Assembly (NCBI GenBank): GCA_025024175.1
Contig: QCXZ01000041.1
Span: 32,917,786 to 32,981,785 of the forward strand
Direction of reading: 5' to 3'
Length of the DNA stretch: 64,000 nucleotides
Source of the DNA: Rhyzopertha dominica
Lineage: Eukaryota > Arthropoda > Insecta > Coleoptera > Bostrichidae
Shown here piece after piece: positions 35,501-50,500 of the stretch. The translations under genes and the position numbers were made by a program. Positions within the stretch are counted from its first letter, which is position 1. Each line of letters starts with the position of its first letter. Under the pieces are notes generated by a model, which saw only the letters and a program-made list of their open reading frames with translations, made no database searches and was not told where the DNA came from.

Positions 35501-38500
35501 TAGTTTATTTGATTTATTATGTGGTTTTTGTGTATTGTAGATTATTTTCAGGTAGTTCTCAGTGTTGGGTATATAGTATTTTTTCGTGTGCACCCTATTT
35601 GTATTATTTTTAATGTTTTTTTTTAATTTCAAAAAAATTGTACATGTTCTTTGTTATAACAGTAAAATATATAAATAGTTGGTAATAATGGACATCATGC
35701 AGTATGCAATCATTTTTACACTATTTACATACTTTTTCGCAATACTAACTTGTTATTTCAGTTTAACAAAAATTAATTGACAAGTGAAAAGTAATTCTGT
35801 TGTAATAAGGATTTATTATTCTTACAATGTAATGTAAACATATATTTACTGTGGTAAATGTGAAAATTGAACTCGCAACTATTTGATATTTGTAATCCAT
35901 CAATAGGAAATTTAATAATATAATTATAATACTCGGTAATGTTTGAAACATTACCAAGTGTTATTATAATTATATTATTAAAAAAATGTTTCATTTAGCG
36001 CCGTCAAACAAGTTAATTGAAGTTGACAGCAGTGATCGAATTTGTAGATACTGTGGTTGTTGCTGTGGCTGTTGCATTCTCATAGTTTTGAAACAGTTGT
36101 TTCGTAATTTTCATTTTCTTGGGAACAGACTTCTCAGTGTACAGGGTTTTAAATCTATAGCCAACTTTTGAATAATCTTACATTTCTTCAATCCTCAATA
36201 TCTTGCTTACGAACATAGATAAAGCTCATGCAATTTCTTGTGTCGCTTTACTTTGAATGTGCAGGAGACGAATTTTGGTCTTCTTTGAAGAAAGACGTTC
36301 CTAAAAACACATGCTCTGCGCGGTTGTCAGTTGCAAAAATTTATTGCCAGACTATACAACTTTGTTACGAAAATTAGATATTACCACTACTATCCGTCAT
36401 TTCAAGTCGAAAGCTATACTTCATAAATAAATGCTAATAAGTCGACACCAACTGCATATGCTTACAGAAATATGAATAACAACTTTGTCGTTAAACATTA
36501 TAATTGGATAAGTGGATTCAAGCCTGTTCATACTTTTATTGGACTATTAGTAAACATTCTCAGAAAAGTATGGTTAAGAAACATATACAATTGACAGTAT
36601 TTGGGAAAAAAAACTGTGTTTTCATGATTACTGTGTATCACCTCCTTCCAAACGTCGAGCAAACGTCATGGTGCATTTTTGCTTAAAGTCCAAGGACTTG
36701 TGAAAATGCATCTGCTCTATAAAAGATCTGCAAAGACTTTTTTTAATAGATATTTTAATTTTTAATCTAATGGCGTACTCAGAATTTTTTAAATGGTCAC
36801 ATTTTAGAGATCTAACACAAACACACATTTTTTAAATGGAAACCGTAGTTGACTTTGCTATAGCTATAGCTAAAAAGACCAATCTTTTTCTTATTAAAAA
36901 ATATATATATACATTGTTGGGTTTATTTGCAAAAAAAATTTTAAATAATAATAACTTACCTGTTAGTGTGCGACCTTGATATCCACGCCGACGTTTCACT
37001 ACTAACTGCACAACTTCCTTTCACCTTTGGGCACTTACTAAGGCTCGCCCAGGTTGATTACATTATTATCCCTCAGGAATGCTATCACTTTTTCTTTAAC
37101 TTCTGGGTTAGAACAGAGAACAGAGCTCACAAGCTTTGTTCACCACCAACAGCTGAAGCGCAATTCCCCTTCTTTCTTTCTTCTCTCTCGGCAGCGTACA
37201 CCGTTCAGAAAACACAGCTACGTTACTGCCGCATTGCCACTTTGATGCATTCTAATCATTAGGGGGTTAGTAAACATCCAAGAGACTATGGAACAAGAAA
37301 ACACAATATAATTTATATTTTTAAGTAAAATTTTTAATCCATTAAAAAGAATATTTGAATGTATGACTCGTAAATGCGCTTATGCAGTTGTTTTGTCGGT
37401 AATCAAGGATGCTATGTAACTAATGAAAATCGTTGCTTATTTGGCAGTAAGTACCTATGCTTTGTTTAGTGTCAATATTTATATTCATTTTGACAAAAAA
37501 CGTATAATTTCATTAAATTACTACAAAAATTTGAATAATATCAAAATTAGTAAAAATAAACCTAACAATATGTATATTTTCTTTATCGGAAAAAATTGGT
37601 ATTTTCAACCAGAGCAAAGCTAACTACGTTTTCCATTGAAAAAAAATGCAAGTTTGTTTTATCTAACAAATACACCCAACAAAAATCTAAGTATGCCACT
37701 GAATTCAAAGTAAAAATATATATAAAAAAATGTCTTCACAGTTTTTTGTATCTACATATTCAATCGAGATATTGAGAACTGAAGAAATGTTCCATTATTC
37801 TAAAGTTGGCTATAGCTTTAAAACAAAGGCAATATTAAAATGGCGAACGCACAGTTCAACTTGCAACAATCAAGTAAGACAGTAACATGCTAGCCGCAAC
37901 TTTCTCGTGTAAATAATTACTGAGATACCCTGCAAATACAACAAAAATGGGACTCCTTGTACATTTCCATCACTGGAGAGGATTTCCAACCTCCAAGTTC
38001 TTTCACTGATAGCAGATCACTACCACTTTCCATAAGCATGGTAGTGATGAGCATTGAAACTAGTGCCCTGTGTAGAGCTCTGGATACTCTAATTTTCAAA
38101 ACATAGTGATTTTCTTTGAGACACCTCCAGTAGTATGGATGTCCACAACTTGCTTAATATATGTAGCATTTCTGTAACCAATGAAAAATTTCCGAATTTC
38201 TAGATTAGAAGATTGCAGATCAACATATTTTTGGTACAAGTCATATATGTACATACTCTACTGATTTTGTTTTTAGTATAGCTCATTTTAAACAAAACCT
38301 TTGATACTGGTATTTTCGAAATCATCTAGTCAACTGAACAAGTTCGTTATACCTGTGTGCGCCAAAGATCCACACTTTAATACAACCTAAAGAAGAACAA
38401 TATTTGAAAAATCAGTCAACCGTAATTCGTATTTCATTCTTTTCAAACAATCAAGTATAATTCTCTGCTTTCAAACGAAACTTGGTTACTTTTTCTTCAT

Positions 38501-41500
38501 TTAATATTGTCACAACAACTAACGCCAATGCAATGTAGAAGGAAGACTTTCTAGAACATGGAATATTGAATATCAGTGCATAGCAAAATATTTGACATGA
38601 TGCCAAATTAAATCAGTTCTGTAGGCCATTCTGTTGTGCTCCCAGGTATTTTAGGATGGTAATGGAAATTCGTCTTTGACAACGTAACTGTAAACTTATA
38701 AGAAATAAATAATACCTACTTAAATTCTTTACTTACATATTTTTTACATAATAATGCACTAATGTTGACTCAAAGGACATGTACAATTACAATATTATGT
38801 ATTTCCTGATATTAACTCACCTTGNNTATCATATCAACCAGTTTATCTTTTTCTAGCCTCGGCTGGGCCCCAANCCGTTTACACCTCCAAAATTTAATGA
38901 ATCCGAGACATTCGATAAAGTATTTTCGGTACCGATTGCTCCACCAGTCTATCCCACTAATGGAACGCACGAGGCTAAAGCGGAACCTGAAAAAGATAAA
39001 TCTCCAACTTCTGACTTGGAAGAGAGCCCCGTACATTTACAGTCTGATCTCAATGGTAAAAATGTCGAGGAAGAAGCTAATGATGATTCTGGTTACGTTC
39101 CAAAGACACCGAGTACTGCAGAGCGTCGCAAGCTGTTTGAAGAACGGTCCAATTCAAAAGAGAATGAGAATGATGATAATTTTGATGGTGCAGATGGTTT
39201 CGAGAGGATGTCACTACAAAGAAGTAGCATTGCTGAACGGAGGAAGATGTATGAAAATAGGTAAGCTTTAATAATCATAAAATAATATATACAAAACTAA
39301 TTTAAGAGCAACTAAAAGACTTAGTACTATTTCAGAAGTACATGTCCAGAATAATAATAACCAAAAAAATGAACGTAAAACTAAGATAAAATAAATGACT
39401 TGTCATGAACATTATAAGTTAATTTTTTCAAACTGAAGAACATCTGTTACAAAAATGTAGAATTAAGTTTCCGCATTGCCCAAACATCTGAAATTTTTAC
39501 ATTCTTTTGAAATTTCCAAAGATATATGTGCATCTTTCATCAATATTGTTAACAATCTAAAAATATGGTATATTTTTCTGATTGAGGTTATTTGCACTGT
39601 TATCAAGAGCAAATACTACATTTGGTAAAATTGATTTCACACAGAATTTGTGGGATGCAGACTGGATACAACTTTACGTTTATTACCTGATTTTATCTCC
39701 TTACAGAATAAGATTATGTTAGGACAATAAACAGGAAAATTACTTGTCTCCATAGAGATAACAGACCACTTTTGGAATGAAAATGCAATATATCAGGTCT
39801 TGCATCTTTATTTAAGGCGACAACTGGTGCTTTATTTAATTATTTCCACCAGATATAAGTTTACGTCAATTCGCTGTTGACAATATTTGCTCTTATATAA
39901 TCAGATATCTGTTATTGTTTTGATTCAATATGTTTTATATATATGCTTCATAACTGGATGTCGCTTATCTACGAAAATGCATGTAAACTAATTGTGACAA
40001 AATTTTGTAAAGGATCGCATCTGCAGTAAATATAACTTTAACAATTGACAGTTGAAATCTTGAACCTAAGCTAAAAAATACGGCATTTTCTTTGAAGTAA
40101 AAATAAATGTAAGCCCCATTTTTGTCGTATTTATTTTATGTATTACATTGCATGTCAAAATTAGCGTGACACTATGAATATTGTAATTATTGTCAATTAT
40201 TGACAATTACAACTTCAAAGACGATTTTCTCGTGGATGGTTAATCCGATTGGTCTTAGTTGTAGCTTTACTTCTCAGCAGTGATGCTGATTTTGAAATTT
40301 TTATTTAATTTTCAGTATCTTTACGGTGTTAAAGCGAAGGTGCTTTTCCACAATATTTGCAGTTTTCTACGGTAGATACATACCAGCTACAATCACAGAT
40401 CAACTACAAGTAATCTCTAGCCTAATCGTTCCCGAACATTTTCCTTTTTGATTCATGCCGATATACACAGTTCTGAAGTGTATGTTTATGAGAATTTAAG
40501 AACAATATAACAAAAGAGATTAATTTAAGAGCACAATAAAAAAACCAATGGAAGGAACAAATGGCAACATAAATCCTGAAGAAAATTAGTATTTCCTGTT
40601 TGAACCTCTACTCCTACTAATAGTTTCACATCGTCTTCTCATACTTGAAACCAGCCGTCTAATCTGATCTTGCTCAATGTTGTTCCGTGTTTCCATGATC
40701 ATGTTTTCAATGTCATCAAAAGAGACCGGCAGCAGCTGATGGTTCCAAAGTTGTCTACCCATATTATACCACAAATGTTCCATAGGATTGGGATCAAGAC
40801 TGCAAGCAACCCTGTCCAGGGTCTCAATATCCACCTTGTGTAAATACTCCTGTACTAAACGAGCTGTAGGCCTTTGCTCCCAAGTTTGTTACTGAACAGC
40901 AACTCCACACTCCACTTCAGGGGGCAATCTTTCTGCGAGGGAGCAATGGCCACAGGCCTTTGCGTGGCCTTTGCTTCCAAGTTTGTTACTAAACAGAAAC
41001 CCCACTCTCCACTTCCAGAACAAGCTTTCTACGAGCAGCCTTTGCTCCCGAGCTTGTTACACAACACCAACCCCACTCTCCACTTTCATGGCAGGCATTA
41101 TGATCACTTTCACATCGGTATCTTTAATTGGTAATGTTAGAATTTGTTATTTGGTAATATTGGAATCTGTGATCGGTAATAAAGGAATCTGTAGCTGGTA
41201 ATAATAATCTGTGTGGTTGGTAATGTAGAAATCTGTGATTGGTAATATAGGAATCTGTGATCGATAATATAGGAATCTGTGATCGGCAATATAGGAATCT
41301 CTGTTACAGGAATCAGTGATCTGCAATATAGGAATCTGTGATCGGTAACATAGGAATCTATAATCGGATGCAACGTTGTCAGATTGTGCACCTTTTAAGA
41401 TTTTTTGGGGTAACCAACCGGTGAATCCCAGACTGCGATTTTTCGCGGGTGACCGAACAGGTTGGTCGCGTTGTTGCCGGATTGTGTACTTTTTACGATT

Positions 41501-44500
41501 TCTTGGGGAAATCGACGGGTGAATCCTGGCATGGCGGTTTCGGGNTTTCCCCCCGAAATTTTCGAAAGCGGTGTTGCCGGATTGTGCACTATTTACGTTG
41601 TTTTTTTTTTAATTGACGGGTGCATCTCGAAATAGCGGTTTCGGGATTTACCTGAAATTTATGAACTTTTAACTTACGAGTTTGTTACATAACAACGGCC
41701 ACATTCTCCACTTTCATGGCACGCTTTTCACCAGTGTCTCACAATAACAATAACCCCACTCTCCACTTCCAGGGCAAGCTTTCTATGAGGGAGAAAAACG
41801 GCCGTGGCCTTTGATCCCGAGTTTATTCCTCAACACCATCCCCACACCCCACTTCCAGGGCAAGCTTTCTACGAGGGAGCAGAAGCCGCAGGCCTTTGCT
41901 CCCTAGATTCTCACATAACAGCAATCCCTCTCCGCTTCTACGGCAAGTTTTCTAAACACACTCTTCACTTTCATGGCAAGCTTTTCATCAGTTTCTTACA
42001 TAACAATAATCTCACTCTCTGCTTCCATTTCAGAGTTTTTGCATATCAAGCATACTCCACTTCCATGGCCAGCTCTCCACGGCCTTTCATACCTTAATGG
42101 AGCAATAGATCCCACTTCTGATTCTGTGGTGCCTGTATCCAAGGAACGTGCTAAGTGCATTTCCCGCCTAATTTCTTATTTAATGATTAGTTATACAGTT
42201 ACCTTCATGCAAAGAGACAAGTTCTGTCCATGCTATCAAGGAAATTTCTCCGCAAACTATTACAAAACGTCCATTAAATGGGGCAATTTGATGAACATTG
42301 CATTATGCATATTGGTCTTTTGACCTTCAGAGAATTCTTACGTGGCAGTCACAGTTGTATATACAAAACCTGGATTAATCCAAGAATAAGCTGCGGTCTT
42401 GTTTGTCGGCTCTCTTGCAGAAATCTGAAGCTTAATTCNGCCCTTTTTCATACCTCTTTATAGTAGCCACACTTGTTTGGGCATTAGGATTACAATTAAG
42501 ATGTATTTGGAGTTTTCTGACTGTTACTATCATGGATCGCTGTCATTCCTTGAGGCTTTTCTTGTCTATTTTCATTGTTAGTTTCTTCAACCTCCAAGCT
42601 ATAGCACAATAACTTAATCCCTTGCAACCAATGTAACTACTTTTACACATTCATTATGATTAAAATTTCTTGTTTGGTTATAGCTAGTGTATCCCTTGCA
42701 GGGCTGTAAATTATGTAGAAAAATAATATCCTCGTTTGAACACTGTAGATACTGAACTTTGAAATTTAAATGAAAATTTTGAAAATAGCAACATTGCTTA
42801 GAAGTGAAGCTACAATTGAAATCAAAGATCATCAAAATCATATTAGCCATTCGAGAAAAAATCTATTTTGATTTCATTTTCTTATGAATCTATTGTGAAA
42901 GTAATCTCAATTACCCTAACTTTCAGAATTATAATAACTCATTTAGAATTATTTCCATCTGCTCTTTCCTTTCATGCCTTTTATTGTATTAGGTCTCAGT
43001 CAGTCCAAGATGGAAATGCTGCGGAGAAACCTACAGAATCGCCTGTCATGTTCAGGAGAAAGGATTCCTTTAAAAACAAAAAGGTTGATGAAGATCCAAA
43101 GAAGGATGAAGGAAAGAAAACTGTACCATTTAAAAAGCAACAGTCGTTGGATCCACAAGCAGGAAAAAATATCGAAACTCCTGTACCAACCACAAAAAGA
43201 ACATCAACAGTTTTTGGTGAGTTGTATTTATAATACAACTTGTAGCTTATGTAGTTCATGGGTTGTATTTGAAAGTTAAAAAATGTTTAATATTTACATC
43301 TATTTTTTAAGGACGTGTCTCCAAATTCAGACATCTGAAGGGTACCCCCGCACATAAATCACTTCATATAGAAAACATACGCAACCTGAGCCGTCAGATA
43401 TCTGGTGAATGTGATGGCTTTCACGGTAATGCAGATAATGACTGTTTCTTTTCCATTATGCTGATTAATGTTTTTTATTTTCAGCTAATCCACAGAGAGT
43501 TGCTGTGCCTTTAAGTGGCCCTGGAGGTAAAATAGCAATTTTCGAACTGTCAAAAACAGGCAAACTTCCAGATGGTGTTATTCCCACCTTTGTTCAAGGG
43601 AGCAACATAATGGACTTTGCATGGGACCCTTTTGACAACACTTGCTTGGCAGTTGCATGTGATGATGGTACTATTAAAATCTGGAAGGTAAGCGGTAATC
43701 AGTGTAGAAGCATATGAACAAAATAATAATACGAGCTGTTTAGAAATATTTCTCGTTAATGCATAATGCACCCAATAAAGCTTTATCGTTTTTAAACTTT
43801 ATTATCATTATTTATTAAGATTTCTTTTCCCTAATCAGTTAATGTTTGTAGTTTACATCGTGGAATTGGGAAATAAATTATTGTAGATCTGAATGTTCAG
43901 TTATTTAATTGATATTGACGAAGTTTCGGAAGTGGCCGCTTCCATTTTTGTCATAGACAGTCTTGTCTTGTGAGAGGCTTGCTCAGCCAACACATTTGGT
44001 CGAGCAAACTCCAAACACTTTACAAATTATATGTTTTCTTCTATAATTAATGCTACATGTTCAATTAGGTGATTACATTTGTTTATCAAATTTATATTTT
44101 CTCACTACATGTGGTGATATCACGCTATCAAATAGGGAGGATTATGGCATTGGTAGTATATTACATATTCCACATAGTACTCAATATCTCTTTGAGAGTA
44201 CAGATTACACACATGCCCTATATAATCCAGAATTGATCTAATATAAATTTTATATATCTGTGAAAGTAGGTCTACTGAGGGGCTTTTGAATGCTATTTGT
44301 ATGAGTTGAAGCCGTGAGTTACACTTTTTCACGATCCAACTGCTCTTCCATTTCCTTGCAACTGCATCAACAATTATATATCTACTATGTCTTGGGTTCT
44401 TCGAGCCAATATGTACGCTTGTCCTTGTTCAGTATTCACCTCTCCAGTATGCCGAGGAGGTCATTTTGAATAAGATGGGCACTACTGTATGAGTTATCAA

Positions 44501-47500
44501 AAATCTTTGTGTCATCGTCAAAAAAACTAATGTTAATTAGTTGGCAGATCACTAATGTATAAAATAAACAGCAGTGGACCTAACACACCCTGGGGCACCC
44601 GGTCCAACATTTTATGTTTGCTTGATACACAATTTTCAACTCTCATGTTGAAGCATTTGTCGGTAAGGAATTTCTCTATCCAATATAACAGCTTGCATCT
44701 CACCACAAAATGTTAAAGTTTCGTTAGGAGTTGTTGAATTGGTATTAGATTAAATGCTTTTTTGTAGTCAAGGTATATATCAATGGTTTCTCTTTTGTCC
44801 ACACATTAANATTTGACAGTATATTTATTTCTTTATTATTTATAGTAATATTTTTTCTGTATTTTTCATAATTATAAATACGGTTGTTTTAGTTTTTAAT
44901 ATTTTTAGTTGTGCTAATGCTTTCAACTCTCGTTACCATCTGCTCCGCACACCATGGTTAGGCGGCAGTCTACTTTGGTCAATTTACTAGGTATCCCTGC
45001 CTGGAGCCCCAATAAAGACGAAACTAGGCATAGAGTTTGAATGGATTGAGAGAGCAAAAGTTTATTGACAATTTGTTTAGTTGCTTCATCCTTTTCATAT
45101 ATTTCTCACGTACACGGTCGCTTAACTTCAATGGCCTATTTTTACCAGATATTGCCATGTTCATACTTCTTTTTTTTACGGCTAGCAATTTTTTTTTCAG
45201 TAAAATGAATTTTTATTAAAATCTGTTTATGAAATTACATGAAGTTACAACTGATTAAATTAAAAAAATTGCTCTATCATCTTCCATACAAATATATTGA
45301 ACTGTGAGTCAAGTGCTCATTAAGTTTTTTTAGAATTCCAGTCCTAAAACGAGATATTTTTCGAACAAATTGCATACTTTCCATTGCTCTCACTTGACTC
45401 AAAATAACAACAGCGGTAGCTTGATCTGTAATAACTTCGATGATACTGTATCCCTAAATTTTCTCATAATTCCTAAAATATATTTATGAAGGGTAAGTTT
45501 ATCCAGATGTAACAGCTATAGTACACTCATTTTTTTGTGAAATAAACTCACAATTTCCTGGACGATAAAGACCTTTTGTGTTGGTAACTTCCAACATTAA
45601 GTAGTAATTAATTACAAAATTCAAACTGGCGATATAACGTAAATAACTTAAGAATGTAAAAACTATTATGACAGATTAGGTTCTCTTACAATAACAAAAC
45701 TTATTTACCAGCTACACCCATAATAAATAAAACAATAAAATTGTCATTTTGAAACTTTTAAGCAAATGTTTAAAGTGATTTTACTTTCCCTGATAAATTT
45801 TTAGAAAAAAAATTGATCAAATCACTTAATCAGGTGTATTTGTCTCGAATAGGAATTATTGATATCTCACCAAAGTATTGATACCACCTCACAAAGTTAT
45901 TGATGGTTCATCCTAATATAATTTTTGTATTATTTAATTATATATATAACAAAGTATTTACTGTTAGTTTTGCATAAATATTTTGTTCAGGTACCGGAGA
46001 CAGGCTTAACAGAACCAACAAACCAGCCGGATAAGGAATTCAACGCCCATTCAGACAAAATCTATTTCATAAAGTACCACCCGACTGCCCAAGATGTCTT
46101 GGCCTCAGGCTCTTTTGACATGACCATTCGTATTTGGGATTTACAATCGTTAACCGATAACATTGTTCTGAAGGGACATACTGAACAAATTTTTAGCTTC
46201 GCTTGGTCCCCCAATGGTGCATTCTGTGCTACTGTCAGTAAGGACGGCAAAATTCGTATTTATAACCCAAGGACCAGTGATGTTCCCATTAGAGAAGGAA
46301 AGGGTATGAATCATGATGACTTTTCCTAAACACCTACATGTAACGTGTTATTATTTAGGTCCAGTTGGAACTAGAGGTGCAAGAATTGTGTGGGCGTTGG
46401 CTGGGAATTTCATAGTTGTTATGGGATTTGATAAAGTTTCAGAACGGCAAATAATGGTTTTTAAGGCGAACGATTTGAGTATGCCCCTGAATACCATCGG
46501 ATTGGATGTATCTCCGGCAATTTTAATACCATTTTATGATGAGGATAGTTCTACTTTATTTTTAACAGGAAAGGTATGTGAATTTAGTTTTAGTATACAT
46601 ATGCCTCATTTCTTATAAACCTTATGTACAGCTTAAATTAAATTAAAATATAAATTAAAGTTTCGACACATAATGTTTATATCCCATTTAGCAGTGATAT
46701 TAGTTTCATCTAATACTGACGTATGTTGATTAGAGATACTTTAAACACAGAAACTAATTGTAGCAAGCAGTACAAGCACCAAATAAGTTGTATATTAAGT
46801 CTTATAAGAATGACATGCTAATGCTCATTTTCTACACAAAAGAGATTTAAAGTTGAACATTTGTAATAAAACATAATTATTAATGTCGCTTGATGGAACC
46901 ACTTCCTAAGTCCTAAAATACAAATATTTTAAAAACCATCCCTTCACTTTATTTAGAGCTTGTACAAGCTTTAACAACTAAATGTTCAACAGCAGATATT
47001 TTTCTCTTTAGATACTTGCTTTTTATATTAAAGTTTAAAATTTTCTACTGCTTAATAACTATTGAACTATTTGTGTTCAAGCGTTCATATTAATACAGAT
47101 TTGGAGCTTCCAGAATGATAACGTAGGAATAGTATAAAAATATAAATCTTGACAATTATCGGTAAGAACTAAATATTTGGACACAAAATATTTGTATGGA
47201 ATAAACTGGTAGGCTTTGAAAACAACATTTTTGAATCTGTCATATGTCTAAACTCACTCCGAAAATCTGTTGAAGTCACTTAAATTGCTTGTCTTTTCAT
47301 AAAACCTTTACAACAAACTTTATAGACTGCCTATCAAAGATTATACTTGGGAACCAATAGTACTAGGTGGCATAAGACCAATATGTGTCCTATCCACATA
47401 ACCAGTGGCGTAGTTAGAAACCAAAACAGTTAAATTTACTCTTCATTCACATTACTTATCAAAATTCAATTTTATTTATTTTATAAGCATGAGTCATAAA

Positions 47501-50500
47501 AAGTGCATTTTCGAATAATAAAAATAATGTTTAAATGTAAATGCAACTGAAAAGGAAGAGGATTAATTGAAATTGAAATTGTATCTTGCTGTTTTAATTG
47601 GAAAAGCATGAAACATCTCTTTTTGGTTTTTGCCTAATAAAAAAAAGTAAATATGCAGATAACAAACTTAGATGATGATTCCAGTTAAAAAACTTTTATA
47701 CCTTGTAACATAACAAATAATGCTGAGATCTAAAGAGTATATTTATTTATTTAACATACACTTGGACTTACAAGAACAACTAATTTTAATTAAAAAAAGT
47801 ACTCATTTACTTTAAAACAAGTATGGCATTTAAAATAGAAATATTGATTAAATGATAAAAAAGTAATATTAAAGTCAAAGTGAAAATAGCTTATTGAAAA
47901 AGTAATTTTTGTGTATGAATATTTTACAACTACACTTAAAGAATGGTTTACTTACAGACTGTCATTTTTTAACTTTATTCCACAGAAAAAGATCTATGTT
48001 TGAAAAAAAAATGTAAGGAGAGAAGGGAATGTAATGTAATTAAATTTGATACCTTTATATATATATATATATATATATACAGCAAACATTAAATAATCTT
48101 ATTTAAATTCAGCATAAGATACACCTATGATATTAGCAGTGCCAGTTCGTCACATATACAACTCTTTTTAGAGGGGCAAATAAATAATATATAGTTAATA
48201 TAATGGAAAGAAACGATTACACAGACAAGGTTCCCCGACGTTAAATGGTGCAACATTAACTTCAATTAATGACAAACTTTTCTTACAATCTTTGAAGGTT
48301 AAAAAAAATTAAATTCAAATAATGCATCAAAAAAGCTATGAGCTATTAGTGATAAACCAATATAACTAAAGATACTAATGTAATTATTGCAAATTTTTTA
48401 CAATGCTTAATTTGCAACAAACAAACTTAGCAAATTTCTTTAAGGTCTAAACAAACCATGTTTGTGTTATTTTTGTTTTTGGTTTGGAAGTTTGACATTA
48501 CCATTATGCTGTCTCAAAACTCTTGTTAGTCTTGCTCAAAATACAGTTAATATAATTTGTGAAGTTGAGACTAACAATTAAGATGATTTCTGGTTCCCAG
48601 ATCACTAAAACATACAGTAGTACCTCGACATACGAGTTTAATTCGTTCCGTAGTTGCTCATATGTCAAATTACTCGTATCTCAAATCAAACCCAACTTGT
48701 AAAAATGCTTCGAAAATGAGGGAAACAAGCACCCAGACTGAGGTCTAGCCTGAGGTGAGAAAAACTGTTAGATGCTGCACACGACACCAACATGCGCCCG
48801 CATGGTCAGGTCGTGTGCAGCACTGTAGTATGCGATTCCTCGTACCTCATATCTCAAATTTTGCTCGCATCTCAAAGCAAAATAATGCTTACTCGGCGGC
48901 TTATATCTCAAAAAACTCGTATATTAAGGCACTTGTATATCAAGGTACCACTGTGTTACATTTTTTTGATAATCATTACTAAAATTAAAAAAACAAAAAC
49001 TTCACAAAAATTAAAAACAACTTATTACACTTTCTGAGAGAACACAGTCGCTATTCATACACTGACAAAAATTGTCAACAAAAAAAAACCTTTGAACTTT
49101 CCGTCAATACATACACTTTTTGAAAGTATTTGGCAAAGATTATAGGAAATCAAAGTTTCAGATTGATATTGTTTAGGGTTTAAATAGTGACAGCATATTT
49201 TCCAAAAAAGTAATAATTTCATATTAAGAGCGTTACACAGTCAAGATGCATGGTATTGGTGTGTGTATGTAGATGTTTTATGTAATATTTTTATTTATAT
49301 TTATTTTTGGCAGATAAATAAAATATAGCTCTGCAGACTAATTATGTCTTAATGTGTTCTCAAAGTTTTATAAAATTTACCTTTAAAATAAGTGAATAGC
49401 ATGGTTTTCTCAAGAGAGAGGGGAACTACCATTGTACTTGTTTATTTACAGGGAAGTTTGTTGAAATTTTATAGATACATTAAGATATAATTTGTCCATG
49501 GAGCTAGGTTTCCATTTCTTTGTGAAAACAAATACATAAATGAAAATAAAACATCAGTAATAGATATGTATTTGAACTGTGAAATGCCCTCAAGTATGCT
49601 GAAGGCATTCTCCAATGTGTGCCATAAGATAGAAGTAAAATTAAGGAACAATCCTTAAAGAACATTTCCTGTTCTTTTAGAACAAAATTGCAGAAATACC
49701 AGATAGGCTAAAGAATCTGAACATCTGTTGTTAAGAATTATGTGAAATGAGAAAGATGATCCATTATACTCAAAGTACAGTTACCCCAGTTAGTAAAATA
49801 AAACAAATTGAATTATTGTCTTACTGCACTTCTTTTATTTGTATCAAATCGACTTGAAACAATTTAAGGATGTGCAGTAAGCCATTGTTTTATTTTATTA
49901 ATTATGTAAAAGTTATTTTCACATTAGCAGTAAAATTACCTTAAGAGTTTTGATAGCATTCATTCCATCTAATACACATGTTACTACTAATACTAATTTA
50001 TCTAATCCTTTAATTGTCTGTGATTTCTAAGTAATATTATCAATCTTTTTGGTGTTTCTTATAATATAACCTAAGGTTTTATAACAAAAAAAAATTACAT
50101 GAGTTTAATTATGTGATCTGAAAACAAACAGAAATTGTTCTAAAATAAACCCACCCCATCACAGATTTCACTCACATTAAGGTTTGGTCATTCATAAAAT
50201 AATCATAGGTAACAGGATTTACTTACTCAACTTTAAAACATAATTTAAAATCCTTTGTAAATATTACAAAAGAACGTTTTATAAAAAGATAACAGTAGCA
50301 GACCCAGATTTGAATCCCGAGGCACTCCATGTGTATCAGTAAATAAAAATGGACATGTTTTACAAGAACCAGCAATAAAATGATACCACAGTTTAAAAAA
50401 GAGAAGTTGATTATTGCATTTTGCCATACCCCAATTCAGAGATAAACTTATCACATGATCATATTGTGATTTATAAATAAATCAGATTTGCTATACTTTT

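Larger units (their letters stand above)
35453..38856 (+). other. pod1 intron 4
   Basis: 3.4 kb. It holds a 68-bp hairpin (35913-35980), two copies of repeat family R2 (about 36830-36960 forward and 37440-37680 reverse) and a tyrosine-recombinase relic (about 37917-38260). Confidence 0.6.
39261..42992 (+). other. pod1 intron 5
   Basis: 3.7 kb. It contains the Tc1 relic (40586-40876) and a composite tandem-repeat field (40872-42095). The remainder (39261-40585 and 42100-42992) shows nothing I can name. Confidence 0.6.

Noticed and set aside
36966..37262. 98-codon plus-strand ORF in pod1 intron 4
   Set aside because: No homology, splice signal or phase relation to pod1 exons; probably chance.
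41139..41370. 22-bp regularly repeated units resembling a CRISPR array
   Set aside because: Units are head-to-tail with no unique spacers and variable sequence, in a eukaryotic intron: a minisatellite.
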